From: Aricia agestis
Lineage: Eukaryota; Arthropoda; Insecta; Lepidoptera; Lycaenidae
Direction of reading: 5' to 3'
Length of the DNA: 64,000 nucleotides
Assembly (NCBI RefSeq): GCF_905147365.1
Contig: NC_056413.1
Coordinates: 1,442,501 to 1,506,500 of the forward strand
Shown here in pieces: positions 1 to 10,925 of this stretch. A model generated the notes under the pieces. That model was not told the DNA's origin and did no database searches. It saw nothing but the letters and a program-made list of their open reading frames with translations. Within the stretch, counting starts at the first letter, position 1. Each line of letters begins with the position of its first letter. The position numbers and the translations under genes were made by a program.

Positions 1-80
1 GGGAATATAGTTATTTTTAAAGCACTTCTGCCATATGGGTATCATACAAAAAGGCACGTTGAGAGTAAATTGAAAAATCA

Positions 81-475
81 TGTCGTGTCCTGTCGTGCCG
101 TGTCGTGTCGTGTCGTGTCGTGTCGTGTCGTGTCGTGTCGTGTCGTGTCGTGTCGTGTCGTGTCGTGTCGTGTCGTGTCGTTCGTGTCGTGTCGTGTCGT
201 GTCGTGTCGTGTCGTGTCGTGTCGTGTCGTGTCGTGTCGTGTCGTGTCGTGTCGTGTCGTGTCGTGTCGTGTCGTGTCGTGTCGTGTCGTGTCGTGTCGT
301 GTCGTGTCGTGTCGTGTCGTGTCGTGTCGTGTCGTGTCGTGTCGTGTCGTGTCGTGTCGTGTCGTGTCGTGTCGTGTCGTGTCGTGTCGTGTCGTGTCGT
401 GTCGTGTCGTGTCGTGTCGTGTCGTGTCGTGTCGTGTCGTGTCGTGTCGTGTCGTGTCATGTTATGTCAAGTCAA
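81..475. repeat. GTGTC pentanucleotide satellite array
   Basis: Near-perfect tandem array of the 5-mer GTCGT (equivalently GTGTC), roughly 75 units, with degenerate edges and one single-base phase break near 181. Because 5 is not a multiple of 3 and the unit holds no stop, several frames stay open and give artificial 130-147 residue reading frames made of repeating VVSCR or TRHDT. These are not genes. Confidence 0.97.
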
Positions 476-2104
476 AACCAGCCGGGCATTAGAATATGCC
501 TAGTTTAATCTGGTCATTTTTGTTAAATGATATTTAATTTTTTTGTCGTAAAATTAAGTACGATTTCTTATAGACTTAAATTAAGTTACTCAGATTTTAA
601 CATATTCTTGAAACAAAACAAACTACAATCAAGCAGACTTAAGAAATCTAGTCAGAGATTTAACTAAAAAACAAAAAATAAATTATAAGCAAAAAACTTT
701 TTGAAAAAAAGCTTTTATTTAAATACTCAAATAAAAATCCCTTTGAAAATTCTAACTATTAAGTTATAACCTCAATATATTATACAATTTGCATTATAAT
801 AAAAGCTTGTCGCGAGACTTAACAATCTGCCAATATGTAATTACTTTAATAAAAATATAAAAAATATAATATCAGTTTACACAGTTAAATTGGCACTTAC
901 TAGTTTATTATTTAAAAATCATTGCAAATCAATTTATACCACTCAAAGGTTTACTACCGTTAATGTTTGTTAAAATCTCACAATAGCCAATCGCGTGGTT
1001 ACCCTATTAGGCTTAAAAGTTGAATAATTGTAAAGCACAGTTTTACACGAGAAAATAAATATATGGATTGCGGCCACCGAAGGGTTAGGAATGTTAGAAT
1101 TACCCGAACAACGAATAACATTTTAATGCCAAGTCTTTTCGGGCTACCAGTTTTTGTTCCGTGGTTTATTTTGAAGTTGGTATAAATGTTTTTCCTTGTC
1201 TGAGTTGGTATAATTGTTTTTCCTTTTTGTTTTTATCCGTAATTGTGGTTGCATCATGGACATTGCACAGGATCGTGAATACATTGCCTCAATGAAGATT
1301 CGTCACCGTCTTCACTTAGCTTTATAATATTCTCTGACTTTGGAATAAAAAAATTAAAAAAGTGTTTCTAACAGCGTTCAAATCGAATTTATCTACAATA
1401 ATTATCTATTAAAAAGTATGCAAACTATATAAACCGTTTTTTTAAGATTCTCTAGTAGGATACAAGCCGAGTTTTATGTCTTCGAAACATTTTTATCCAT
1501 ATGAAATTTTCTCTTTGGTATGAAACAGATTATTTATAACACACTTATCATTAACACATAAGCCAACATTTGATTTATATTGTTTTTTCCTTGGTGTTTT
1601 CACTTAGTTATTGTTTATCGCATGAGCCAATTTCATTTTCTGTAATTTATAACGAAAATCTTACGAAACATTTTTTTTTTCAAATAAAAAACTGGCAAAG
1701 TGGGAGTACGTTTTCTAAAATTTGACGACATCCATGTGACAGACAGACGAACCAACATAATACAATATGACATCTCTGATTCTATATTTTGTTTTTTTTT
1801 TTATAAAATGGCCCCCTCAAAAATTATTACCAAAAAATATTAATAACTTTTAACCCAACTTTGTAACGATTCGTCGCGCCTTATTCCATAGGCTCCATAG
1901 CCATACTAAACGGTGTTAATAAATTTTTATCACTTGTGTAACCCCCTCCCCCTCCTGCGGTTCACATTATACCCAGGAGCACTCCGCGCTAAAAGCGTTA
2001 ATGGACAGCCCCGCTGCAATATTAATGCGCTAAAATTGTTATGGCTGACTTTCGATGTACTATCGAGTGGAAGAGTGCAATTGGGATTGAGCTTTTGTGT
2101 GTAA
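476..2104. other. AT-rich DNA, no gene seen
   Basis: About 1.6 kb of AT-rich sequence with poly(A)/poly(T) runs. The stretch 1680-1770 resembles the end of a degenerate interspersed repeat (a GACAGACAGACG tract), and 1920-2095 is less AT-rich. No coding signature, RNA gene or clear element boundary was found. Confidence 0.6.
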
Positions 2105-2340
2105 TTGACGACCTCTGTGGCTCAGTTGGTGGGCTGTTGGTAGCTCAAGTGGCGGGTTCAAATCCCGCCGAGGGAACAAAAATAAGTTTTCAAAGTTCCA
2201 GGGTCATGGATGTGTATTAAATATGTGTATCATATAATAAAAATCTTAAATATATGTATAGTTTATAAGTATTAAATATATTTCCGTTGTCTGGTGCACA
2301 AGTCCTTTAGGTACTTACCACGGGGCCAGACGGTCGCGTA
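2105..2340 (+). mobile_element. tRNA-derived SINE, family 1
   Basis: The head resembles a tRNA gene: a box A region TGGCTCAGTTGGTGGGC and a box B region GGTTCAAATCCC, which are internal RNA polymerase III promoter elements. The body is AT-rich (AATAAAAATCTTAAATATA) and ends in a conserved tail with ACAAGTCCTTTAGGTACTTA and CACGGGGCCAGAC. Other copies lie near 6703, 10199 (minus), 19464 (minus), 47051 and 51834. It has no tRNA acceptor-stem pairing, so it is not a functional tRNA. Confidence 0.9.
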
Positions 2341-2392
2341 CTTTTATTGTAAACGAAATGACACAGTGAACTCCGTATCACCTACCCCCTAA

Positions 2393-2539
2393 GGGTCAAT
2401 TCAGACCGCAATGCGGCGCGTAGATGCATTTCTAAATTTGTATGGATTTGACAGATTTGCAAGACGTCTCAAACTCACAAAATCTGTCAATACACATTCA
2501 GAAATACATCTGCGCGTCATGTTGCGGTCTGAATTAACC
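2393..2539. mobile_element. MITE family A (terminal GGGTCAATTCAGACC)
   Basis: Near-palindromic 147-bp element. The left end GGGTCAATTCAGACCGCA is mirrored by GCGGTCTGAATTAACC on the right, and the inner parts (GATGCATTTCTAAATTTG, TTTGACAGATTT) are also inverted. It has no coding capacity. Copies occur near 5671, 60061 and 62371, with an interrupted one at 29369. A 149-residue open frame starting at 2411 runs through it and is not a gene. Confidence 0.85.
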
Positions 2540-2924
2540 GCAACTTATTATTACAAGCCTTCCTTGACTTTCACGAATATTTCAAGACTTGTTCAGAATC
2601 AGTTCAGCCGTTCTCGTGTTTTAGCGAGATTAACAAAATTGAAGATTAATTTTTTATTTGTACAGGTAACAAGGTTTGTCTATTTCCTATGTGAATTTAA
2701 AATCTTTTCTAATGAAATTTCGTATGAAGACTCTTTGAATCCCAGAACTTTGAATCCCAGAAAAGGAGCTACTGGGATAAGTTTATCAATGAAAGTGTAT
2801 GGTTCCCGCGTTAAAAACGTCTCTGCGCAACCAAGTCACGTGGTAATTTACATATTATGACATTAACTAACTTCTAGATTTCGTTTATAAGCCTAGATTA
2901 TAAAATAGTATTAAGCTATTGAAT
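2540..2924. other. Unassigned AT-rich DNA
   Basis: No recognisable gene. The open frame that enters from the MITE on the left carries no protein motif that I recognise. Confidence 0.5.
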
Positions 2925-3115
2925 AGCTTTTATCGTGGGCTTTGAGTGCGGCGACTGAATCAAGAAATTCCGTAACGAAAATAAACCTAACACTTGTCTA
3001 ACATCGTTTCAGTTCGGCAGACTTTAGCGCGGTGTTTGTGTGCGTGCGTTAGATTTATGGATATAGACTAGCTGCTAACTGCAAAAGCTTTACCGCGGCA
3101 GTGACATACGTATTA
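2925..3115 (+). repeat. Interspersed repeat B (GCGGCGAC family)
   Basis: Member of a non-coding family found four times in this window. Shared blocks are TTTATCGTGGGCTTTG, AAGAAATTCCGTAACGAAAA, CGTTTCAGTTCGGCAGACTT, GTGTGCGTGCG and CTTTACCGCGGCAGT. The class is unknown: I see no TIRs, CTAG end or poly(A) tail. Confidence 0.75.
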
Positions 3116-3610
3116 TACACAAATAAATAAAAATACACTTTTATACTCTAGTATAATAGCAAAAACGTGTAGTCTATTTCTAAGTTCATCCGCCTACGGG
3201 CTACATACGGCATACCCGGAATTCAGGCGCTGTTTGCTGATGTAAATACGTCGGAATGCTTTTATTCTACTCTGAACCGGTGGTTTTAGAATAAACAAAC
3301 AAGAGGTACAGTAAAATAAACCTGATTGAACGGTATTTTATTTTAAAAAGGTTGATATTGACAAATGTTAGTTACCGCATATATTTTTACAATGGGTTAT
3401 ATTAACTGACTAGGTTTTCCAGTAGTTTTCTTTGCCTATTTACGTGAATTATGTAATCGGATTGTATATTTTCTTGCTCCTTTGCCGTTCTCCTTTACCT
3501 GTGCCAATTTTTTTCATCCTGAGGACCGCGTCACACCGTAAAAAAATGTAACGGAATCCAATGTGACGAATAAATAATAGCTGAACAAAATTGAAATATC
3601 ATAATAATTT
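3116..3610. other. Unassigned intergenic or intronic DNA
   Basis: Mixed-composition sequence with no gene, tRNA or clear element ends. Confidence 0.5.
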
Positions 3611-4142
3611 CCCTTAGCTGATATCTTGGGTCAAATTTGACCCAGACACAAACATTTTTAGTTATTAGTATTTTATTGTTCATGATACAAGTGCTCGCTT
3701 CTACGTATTCTCACTACGTCGCAAGCTGCGGCGGTGTGCAAAAGTGCAGCGTGGTGACCATCATAGGAGCTGAGGTATGGAGCCAGCTGGGTCACATTTG
3801 ACCCACGACACCAAATACGTAACTTTTTTCACTGACTGTGATTTCTAAACTTTTTGTTTTTAGTGAATATTTCTACAACAAAGGGAGAATTTTTGAACGA
3901 AAGACAAATTGAGGAGTTGTTGCACGACATAAATGATGATTTGGAATCAGATTCAAAGGAAACCAAATAAAAATCTACTTTGTGATTTTTGTATGAAAAG
4001 TAACTAGTATATGAATTTAATTTCTATCCCTATTTACATCAATAAAACAATTGCATACGTACTACAACAGATTTTTGGGTATAGGTCAAATGTGACCCAC
4101 GATGAAAATAGTGTTGCCAAAAATAGTGATACCAGCCAAGGG
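3611..4142 (+). mobile_element. Decayed TTAA-associated element, piggyBac-like
   Basis: The termini mirror each other: CCCTTAGCTGATATC at the left, and on the right the complement of CCCTTGGCTGGTATC. Inside each end lies a GGGTCA-ATTTGACCC-like block. TTAA abuts the right end (4143-4146); the left flank is ATTT, so the duplication is mutated or absent. A short acidic reading frame lies inside (separate entry). TTAA targets and CCC termini are typical of piggyBac elements; the superfamily call is inference. Confidence 0.55.
3863..3970 (+). pseudogene. Possible piggyBac transposase N-terminal relic
   Basis: In-frame segment ending at a TAA at 3968-3970 and containing ERQIEELLHDINDDLESDS. This acidic helix followed by a D/E/S-rich stretch resembles the N-terminus of piggyBac-type transposases. 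It follows a TTTTTAG sequence that could be a splice acceptor. There is no DDD catalytic domain and no Cys-rich C-terminus in the element, so it cannot be active. The peptide is short, so chance similarity is possible. Confidence 0.4.
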
Positions 4143-4295
4143 TTAAATGTCAGCGAAATATTATGTGCAGACGCAATATTTATTAGGCACTGAAGGGCTA
4201 CTATTATTTATTTGCATTGGGGACATCGGTTGGGGCTTGTGAAAGACCCCAAGCTTTACTTAAATAATTATTGCAATCTGTCTGGAACGAAACGC

Positions 4296-4410
4296 ATTCC
4301 CTCTTAAAAGTTCAGAAACGCATCTGTAACTCTTTTGATGTTCTGATTGTCTATGAGCGTCGTTAGTTGCTTTCCATCAGATGACCAGTTTGCTCGTTTA
4401 AAAAAAATAT
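4296..4410 (+). mobile_element. LINE 3'-tail fragment
   Basis: Reads CTCTTAAAAG, then AACGCATCTGTAACTCTTTTG, then CTTTCCATCAGATGACC and TTTGCTCGTTT, ending in an A-run. It matches the 3' ends of the retroposons at 23023, 54001 and 61009 and of the LINE at 22180. Confidence 0.7.
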
Positions 4411-4412
4411 AG

Positions 4413-4655
4413 GTGGCACTCGGGGACTGCCGTGGCAAAGCTATTGTGTAGCATTTTTATCAACTTATGCAAATATTATAATTAACATACGTCTAGTCGC
4501 ACGCACACAAACACTGTGCCGTAGTCTACCGAACTAAAACGACGTTAGACGATGCACGGCTATGCCGGCCGGAGTGGGGGTGTTAAGTTTATTTTCGTTA
4601 CGGAATTTCTTAAATCGGTCGCCGCAAAGCCCGCGATAAATGCTATGCAATACTT
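4413..4655 (-). repeat. Interspersed repeat B, minus-strand copy
   Basis: Reverse complement of the family at 2925. The plus strand shows GCACTCGGGGACTGCCG at one end and CGATAAATGCTATGCAATAC at the other, with ATTTTCGTTACGGAATTTCT between. It abuts the A-run of the LINE tail at 4410. An extra GC-rich block near 4555-4580 is not in the other copies. Confidence 0.7.
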
Positions 4656-5095
4656 AAAAAAATACAAGTCATAGTCGATAACTTGGCCGATAAGTGGCAT
4701 GTAGACAGCTTCGCTCATGATCGCGTTTGCGGCGAATATGGCTGCGGTAAACCCAGTGATTGCCGTTTTCAATTAGACCGTCATTTTCATCATCATTATC
4801 ATTTATCACCAACCGCTAAAGCACCACGTGTGGTCTATTCTTAATCTAAATTAAGACGCGTATGTGACATTATGCACATAATAATAATATTATGATCCAC
4901 TCTTATTAGTCAAGGTTACTATCAAGCTAATTTTTGTGAGTAGCTTTATTTTGATAAGACGAACAACATTTTTGTCTGCGAAAAATCTTGAGAGTCGTAG
5001 CTAACAGAGATAGAAAAGATTTCATACTTTGATTTGATGGTCCTAAAATATGGATTGTTCTATGTGTAGGAAAATGCTTCTTAAATTATATAATT
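4656..5095. other. Unassigned AT-rich DNA
   Basis: Contains a CATCATTATCATTTATC simple-sequence patch near 4785. No gene was found. Confidence 0.5.
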
Positions 5096-5100
5096 ATTAG

Positions 5101-5595
5101 TTATTACTATTAACTTCTTTATATTCTAAATCTTTCGCTGTTCGTGCTGCTTCTCTTTGGAATACTTTGCCTCTAGATATTCGACGAGCCGGCTCAATAA
5201 ATATTTTTAAACATAAACTTAAATCTCATTTTCTTAATATGCACTAGCTTATTCCTGTCACATCTCTGCTTTATCATCAATAATTATAGTTAACTGCCAA
5301 CATAAATAGACCTGGTTTTAGTAATAGTTAGTAATAGTTTTAGAATTTGTCTTAGTTTTAGTAATATAAGCACTAGTATTAGTTTAGTTTGCGCACCTAC
5401 ACGATTTTTATATCATTCCCAATTATCTATCGTAGCTACAAAAGGTTGACTGGTAGAGATTGCTTAGTAGCAATAAGTTCGCCTTTTGTACATCAATTAG
5501 TAATATTTATTATTGTATCTTTCGTATTATGTACTGTATTTTGGTGTGCAATAAAGAGTTATTTAATTATTATTATTAACCTATCAATACACAAA
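5101..5595 (+). mobile_element. LINE 3' end: ORF2 C-terminus plus 3' UTR
   Basis: 5'-truncated non-LTR retrotransposon. The frame 5101-5247 ends in SFAVRAASLWNTLPLDIRRA and FKHKLKSHFLNMH before TAG at 5245-5247. The motif LWN.LP followed by FK..LK is the usual C-terminal signature of LINE ORF2. A 3' UTR follows, with TTGACTGGTAGAGATTGCTT, TTCGCCTTTTGTACA and an AATAAAG motif near 5550. No catalytic reverse transcriptase motifs remain, so the copy is dead. Confidence 0.85.
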
Positions 5596-5670
5596 ATATT
5601 TGTTCGTTAGGGTTCCGTTATAGGGTTCTGTAATCAACAGAACTTAATTGACTAACCAGCTTAATTTTTA

Positions 5671-5823
5671 GGGTCAATTCAGACCACAACGTGACGCGTA
5701 GATGCATTTCTATTTTTTTACTGAATTGACAGACTTCAATTGCGTGAGATGTGTTACAAATCTGTCATATCCATACAAATTTAGAAATGCATCTAAGCAT
5801 CGCGTTGCGGTCTGAATTGACCC
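5671..5823. mobile_element. MITE family A, second copy
   Basis: 153-bp near-palindrome from GGGTCAATTCAGACCACA to GCGGTCTGAATTGACCC, with inner inverted blocks GATGCATTTCTA and TAGAAATGCATC. Terminal pairing is better preserved than in the copy at 2393. No protein is encoded. Confidence 0.88.
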
Positions 5824-6094
5824 ATTGATAAATCGTAGTTTAATTCCATAGCTTTGTGTGGTATATGAACTTGTGCGAAAGTATGCTTTCAAATTGTAAC
5901 TTAATTATAATCAAACGTTGATTGAAGTGCTACATACATGGTATTTAGTACGTGACATCTAAACAAAGCAAATGACAAAATATAATTTACTACTAAAAAT
6001 ATATTTTCATTCCATCAAGAATTATTTTTCACCCTAAAGGTAGAAATAAAACAATAAACTTAACTTCCTCCGTTCGGGAAATCTCTTTCATTGT

Positions 6095-6320
6095 ACAGTA
6101 TGTAACAAAAATAAGTGATACTTTAGGGTTTGTACGTGTTTCTTGTAGAGAGTTCACTGTGAATTTTTTTTTTCACTTTGGTATGGGCAATTGCCCGAGT
6201 TTCAACATACAAAAGTGAAAAAAAAATTGGTTTTTCAGCGCTGCTACTTCCACAGTGAACTATCTACAAGGAACAAGTACACACCCTAAAGTAATATCAC
6301 TTATTTTTGTTACACTCTGT
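6095..6320. mobile_element. MITE family B (ends ACAG..TGTAACAAAAATAA)
   Basis: 226-bp fold-back element. The left arm has GTAACAAAAATAAGTGATAC, then CTTTAGGG, TTCTTGTAGAGAGTTCACTG. The right arm repeats these as the inverse: CAGTGAACTATCTACAAGGA, ACACCCTAAAGT, TTTTTGTTACACTCTGT. The centre carries a T-run, an A-run and ATGGGCAATTGCCC. Copies occur near 10926, 11957, 35669 and 44974. Confidence 0.85.
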
Positions 6321-6439
6321 ATAATCTATCACCGAAAACACCCATACGTTAGATAAGGTATATATGTAAGAAAGTGTTAGTTAAAATTAATACGAGCCAT
6401 CCGATACACGTGTTGGTAATAATAGAAAAAAATCTAAAG

Positions 6440-6640
6440 ATCTAAAACGCTCATTGAGCGGAAAAACAGCTCACAACGCGTTCTGATCACAGTAAAATGT
6501 GCACATCGCGAAATTCGCGTTGTGGCTCTAATGAAAACGGCCACGATGCGTTCTGACAATCACAAAAAGACCAAATAACGAAATTTGTGTCGTGACTGAT
6601 TTGCTATTCGACCACAACGCGTTGTGGCAATCAAGAAAAA
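6440..6640. repeat. About 70-bp tandem repeat, three units
   Basis: CACAACGCGTTCTG recurs near 6471, 6541 (as CACGATGCGTTCTG) and 6612 (CACAACGCGTTGTG), spaced 70-71 bp. Units are diverged and the array is short. Each unit also holds a GCGAAATTCGCG-like inverted motif. Confidence 0.6.
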
Positions 6641-6702
6641 TATATAGTGTATGCGTGAGTCGTGGCAGATGCGAGGTTATAAAAATATCATAAACAAAAA
6701 TT

Positions 6703-6983
6703 TGACGACCTCTGTGGCTCAGTGGTGAGCGTGTCGGTAGCTCAAACCGGAAGGTCGCGGGTTCGAATCCCGCCAAAGGAACAAAAAGTTTTCAATGTTC
6801 CCGGGTCTGGATGTGTATTAAATATTGTGTATGATATAATAAAAATCTTAAATATATGTATAGTATAAAAGTATTAAAATATATATTTCCGTTGTCTGGT
6901 AGCTGTAACACAAGTCCTTCCGGTACTTAGCACGGGGCCAGACTGACGTGTGTGAAGCGTCCATAGATATTATTATTATTATT
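6703..6983 (+). mobile_element. tRNA-derived SINE, family 1
   Basis: The head TGGCTCAGTGGTGAGCGTG and box B GGTTCGAATCCCGCC are intact. The body reaches the conserved GGGGCCAGACTGACGTGTGTG tail and a (ATT)n run. A short flanking match (AAAAATTT) on both sides is a plausible target-site duplication. Confidence 0.92.
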
Positions 6984-8649
6984 AAAAAATTTCCAAATTA
7001 AAACAAAAGAGTAACACTCGCATAACAACAGAAATTGCTACAACAATACCCCCACTTCCTAACACACAAACTTACGCGCGCAATAAATTCTCAATGACGT
7101 GCAATTTTCGCGCGCGACTATACATGACTCGCATTTATGAATAAATCAAACATTACCGTGTGATGGTAAAAATTCTGTTTCATGATATTCCGATTCCTTA
7201 TTTAAGCAGGCACAGGGTGGAGTTGAGTATGCAAAATATTGAGTAGTGACACATTTTGTAAACGGGTTTTAACTGAGAAATGGATGTCGATTGCGGTTCG
7301 GAATCTTGCCAGGCGTGATATTGATCCATGTTTTTTAAACTGGGTGGGACGTCAAAATAAAACAATACCAATACGACTCCTGGAGACATTGAGAATCATA
7401 ATTTGATTTTCTGAGTTCATTTCCATTCACAGAACGCGTCACTCGTATTTTGCATAACTAACTCCATCCAACGCCTCCTCGATATAAAATTCTACGTAAG
7501 CTTTTATTTATTGAGTTGTTCACATATAAATTTGATCGGTAATTAATTGAATGCCTTCATATCGCCACATTCAGAGAGAATTAATGATTACTTACAATAT
7601 TTTTTTATCTTATTTGCTTAAGGATAACTGTAGGATTCTTGTCTCCCACTGTCAGACATTTTTGACAGTTGCCACTGCCAAACCACCTCAAAGTCTAATT
7701 CTTTAAAGCAGTTTAAGACAATTTCCGAGACTCCATAGTCGCTAGTCGTTCTTACCTCTATAGACAAAAATCTGACTGTCGCTACTTTTGTGTCACAAGG
7801 AGCTACTAGTTATTTAGAATACAAAAATATTACAATAACATTGTATGTTTATCTTTTGTAATACTTGTATGGAGTTCAGAAAGGATAAAAAAGAAAGAAG
7901 CTCGTTTCTATACTCGTTATGACTACACAATTTGTCTTGTATCATAACAACATTGCCGTAAGCTTCACACTGTATAATAGAGCCTTATTCGACGCGCCTG
8001 CATAAAATATGAGACACTTACATTATAATACGGGCAGTGACGGGGCGCTTTAAAATTTTGTACACAGTATTATGGCAAGTCATAGTGGGGTTCATTTCAT
8101 GTATAAGTATTATAAATAATAACGTTTTTAATAGAGAAAATTGTAAAGAAAAAATTAAGAAAGTTCTTTAATCTAAAACAGTGTTTTCAGCATATCAATT
8201 AAAGGTCTCAATGGAAACCAATGTAATGTTACAAACATTGAAGTATAATAATATTATATAATCCAATCATTTTTATTTTGAAAAAGTAAAAAAAAGTATA
8301 TCGTCAGTTTTATACTATGACTTTACAACTTCGACATAATAACTACCTCTTATATAAAAAAAAATCATCTAGAAATATCTACCTACGCATGCAAAGTACA
8401 CAGACAACAATGCTGTAATTCGTAGCGCTCGTAGCTACCGCTACAACTATCCGCGCTACGAGTACTAAAGGTAGCTTTCCGATCTTCACAACACGCGACT
8501 GCGATTTACAAAAAATATTTTTTTTACATTTTATCTCAAACTATAAAATTGCTAAACTTCGTAGCAATTTCTCGGTGGCAAATTTACTAAACATAACTCC
8601 AACTCCAACATAATTCCAACCTCTAATGTAAAACCATCTAAAACTAAAA
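6984..8649. other. AT-rich DNA, no gene seen
   Basis: Contains small GC patches (CGCGCG near 7075 and 7110) and a GTAGCGCTCGTAGCTACCGC patch near 8420 related to the GCTACGA repeats at 9020. Open frames are short and unrecognised. Confidence 0.55.
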
Positions 8650-8770
8650 TAAAATGCCACTTTATAAACAATCCTGTAGCGTGTTTCATTTAGGTCCACG
8701 CCAGTACAAAGCCGGGTGATTTGGTCTCTAGAACAATGTTGGTAGAAATGAAGCCTTAAAAATTAGCTCA
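8650..8770. mobile_element. MITE family N, degenerate copy
   Basis: Starts AAAATGCCACTTTATAAACA and ends with GGTAGAAATGAAGCCTTAAA. The ends and internal GTCTCTAGAACAATG match the better copy at 33470. Confidence 0.55.
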
Positions 8771-9014
8771 ATTAGACTCTGAATTCCGCGCAAACTCAGC
8801 TTTTACTCAAAATACTCTTATTACTCATTTTAATACTCTTTATATAATTTATTTCACATATTTTACTATAGATAAAATACATTAAACACATTCTCAATAC
8901 GTATAATATAAGGGTAAATTACTTTATACAAAACCTCGTATCATAGTTTATTAAGTAGCATTTTACTTTTATTTTCGTTGGTAGCGGTCGCGTGCCGCGG
9001 GGATCGAGATGCTA

Positions 9015-9078
9015 CCTCAAGAGTGCTACGAGCTACGAGTGCTACGAGCTACGAGCTACGGACTACGGGCTACGAAAC
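9015..9078. repeat. GCTACGA short tandem repeat
   Basis: About seven close-spaced copies of GCTACGAG/GCTACGG variants in a GC-rich patch. It lies inside an open frame from 8978 that has no recognisable protein. Confidence 0.75.
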
Positions 9079-9411
9079 TCCATTTGTGCATGCTTTCCGT
9101 ACCAGTGCACGCGTTGTTTGCATGTTTTCATTTGATCTCACTAATTCATTAAACTATTCTCGTACGATGATGCAAGTTGGTTTGGTATTTAGTTCAGTTG
9201 AATATGTTTCCAAGGGTACAATGGAAAAATGGGTTTCAGATAGAACTGCTGGAAGTTGTGAAAAATTAAACAGCATTAATACAATATAGAGGGGGTGTTA
9301 CTTCTTTACGAATTAATACCCCCTCTGTATCCTTGCGATTGTACGAATTTTCAGTCAGGTCACGTGTCGATGCGAATTTAATAATTTTTTAGTTCAATTT
9401 TCACTCATTAA

Positions 9412-10021
9412 CCTTCAAGCGGGCGCGCGCTATTTTGTAACGGCAGTGGTCGCGCGTAACCTAAAAAACGTCGTAGGTGAATTAGGGAAACAAAACACTT
9501 TTCATCCAACATTATTTAGTATTTCATAAATATAATTATTACTCTTTTTAAAAGTAATCAACTCACCCAGAAAATTGAATGTATTTTTAGCAAAAACTTA
9601 GTTATAAAATCCGGTAACCCAAAGCAGCTTATCTTGTGTGAACAGGGGCAGAAAAAGTGATCGGAATTTTCTTATCCTAGTTCCAATTTTTTTCTTCATC
9701 TAGCAATAACACTTGATGTTACTGGTCAACGTCGACTTAGTTTTATAAGTAAACATAAAAATTGCTTCAATAATATGAAAAATACATATATAATTATATG
9801 AGAGGCGCGCGGAGTCTTTTCGACGCCGGCTCTGAGACCAAAACAATTGAGCTCCTTGCTTCAAAGAGGGTGCGACGAGTAAGTGTAATCTATTTATTTG
9901 GTAGAAAGATAAATTATGAAAAGCTACTGAGAGAATGATACGGATTCAACGAGAAATATCGATAATATCAACGAAAATGTATTGAGGGTAGTCGAATCGA
10001 CGTCGCGCGACCGCTTGAAGG
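9412..10021. mobile_element. 610-bp TTAA-flanked DNA transposon
   Basis: TTAA at 9408-9411 and 10022-10025 flanks inverted ends CCTTCAAGCGGGCGCGCG and CGCGCGACCGCTTGAAGG (one mismatch). TTAA duplications suggest a piggyBac-type mobilising enzyme, although the CCTTC terminus differs from the classical CCC terminus. The interior has no long frame, so the element is non-autonomous. Confidence 0.75.
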
Positions 10022-10059
10022 TTAATGCGGAATCAGAATTTTAAGGTTAGGAATATTTT

Positions 10060-10198
10060 TAAGCTTTGCATAGTTTTTATGGCAGGCTTTGATGCGGCGA
10101 CGGAATCAAGAATTTCCATAACGAAAATAAACCCTCGTCTAACGTCGTTTCAGTTCAGCAGACTTCAGCACGGTGTTCGTGTGCGTGCGAGTAGACGT
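10060..10198 (+). repeat. Interspersed repeat B, left part (split by a SINE)
   Basis: Blocks GATGCGGCGACGGAATCAAG, CGTTTCAGTTCAGCAGACTT and GTGTGCGTGCGAGTAGACG match the family. The remaining 3' part (GACTAGCTGGTAACTGCAAT to GAGTGCCAC) lies beyond the SINE at 10495-10552. Confidence 0.75.
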
Positions 10199-10494
10199 AT
10201 AATAATAATAATAATATAATAATATCTATGGACGCTTCACACCACGTCATTCTGGCCCCGGGCTAAGTACCTAAAGGACTTGTGTTACAGGTACCAGACA
10301 ACGGAAATATATTTAATACTTTTATACTATACATATATTTAAGATTTTTATTATATCATACACATATTTAATACACATCCAGACCCGGGAACATTGAAAA
10401 CTTTTTGTTCCGTCGGCGGGATTCGAACCCGCGACCCCCGGCTTGAGCTACCGACGCGCTCACCACTGAGCCACAGAGGTCGTCTGCGTATGCG
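10199..10494 (-). mobile_element. SINE family 1, inserted in repeat B
   Basis: The minus-strand head (box B complement GGGATTCGAACCCGC; box A complement CACTGAGCCACAGAGG) lies at the right, and the AT-rich tail with (TAA)n lies at the left. Both flanks are repeat B. An imperfect duplication of about 15 bp (TGCGTGCGAGTAGAC against TGCGTATGCGTGTAGAC) fits LINE-type insertion. Confidence 0.92.
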
Positions 10495-10925
10495 TGTAGA
10501 CTAGCTGGTAACTGCAATAGCTGTACCGTGATAGTCTCCGAGTGCCACAGTTATTAAAGTTCTTTGTTTGAAATTCGATTAAAACATGTTGCTTCAATTA
10601 TTATATTCCCTTTTCCGAGACCCGCATAAGTATAGATTGTTTTAACACGTAACCCAAAGCTAACATTACGCTGGCCGAGAAAATTCGAGTGGGGTTCGAG
10701 TGTAGAGTAATTTAATTAACCTCTGGATAATGTAATAAACACATTTTCGATTTTACGCTTCACATTTCCAATTAAGTGAAGAATTTTGTGAAAATATTTT
10801 ATATTTTAATAATAAGAGAGCGTTTGAGCGTCGTTTGATGAAAGCCATAGAAATAAGTCGGTATTTGAGTATAGCCTTGTTTTAGTTTACTGACGAAAAG
10901 TTGAAAAATTTTTAGTACATGATAC

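Noticed and set aside
81..475. Telomeric repeat
   Set aside because: Insect telomeres are usually TTAGG; GTGTC is a different pentamer and is internal.
17..508. Four long open frames (132-147 codons) on both strands
   Set aside because: They are translations of the GTGTC pentamer array with no start context or domain.
2411..2860. 149-codon open frame
   Set aside because: It begins inside MITE A and runs into AT-rich DNA; no homologous motif and a TE-derived N-terminus.
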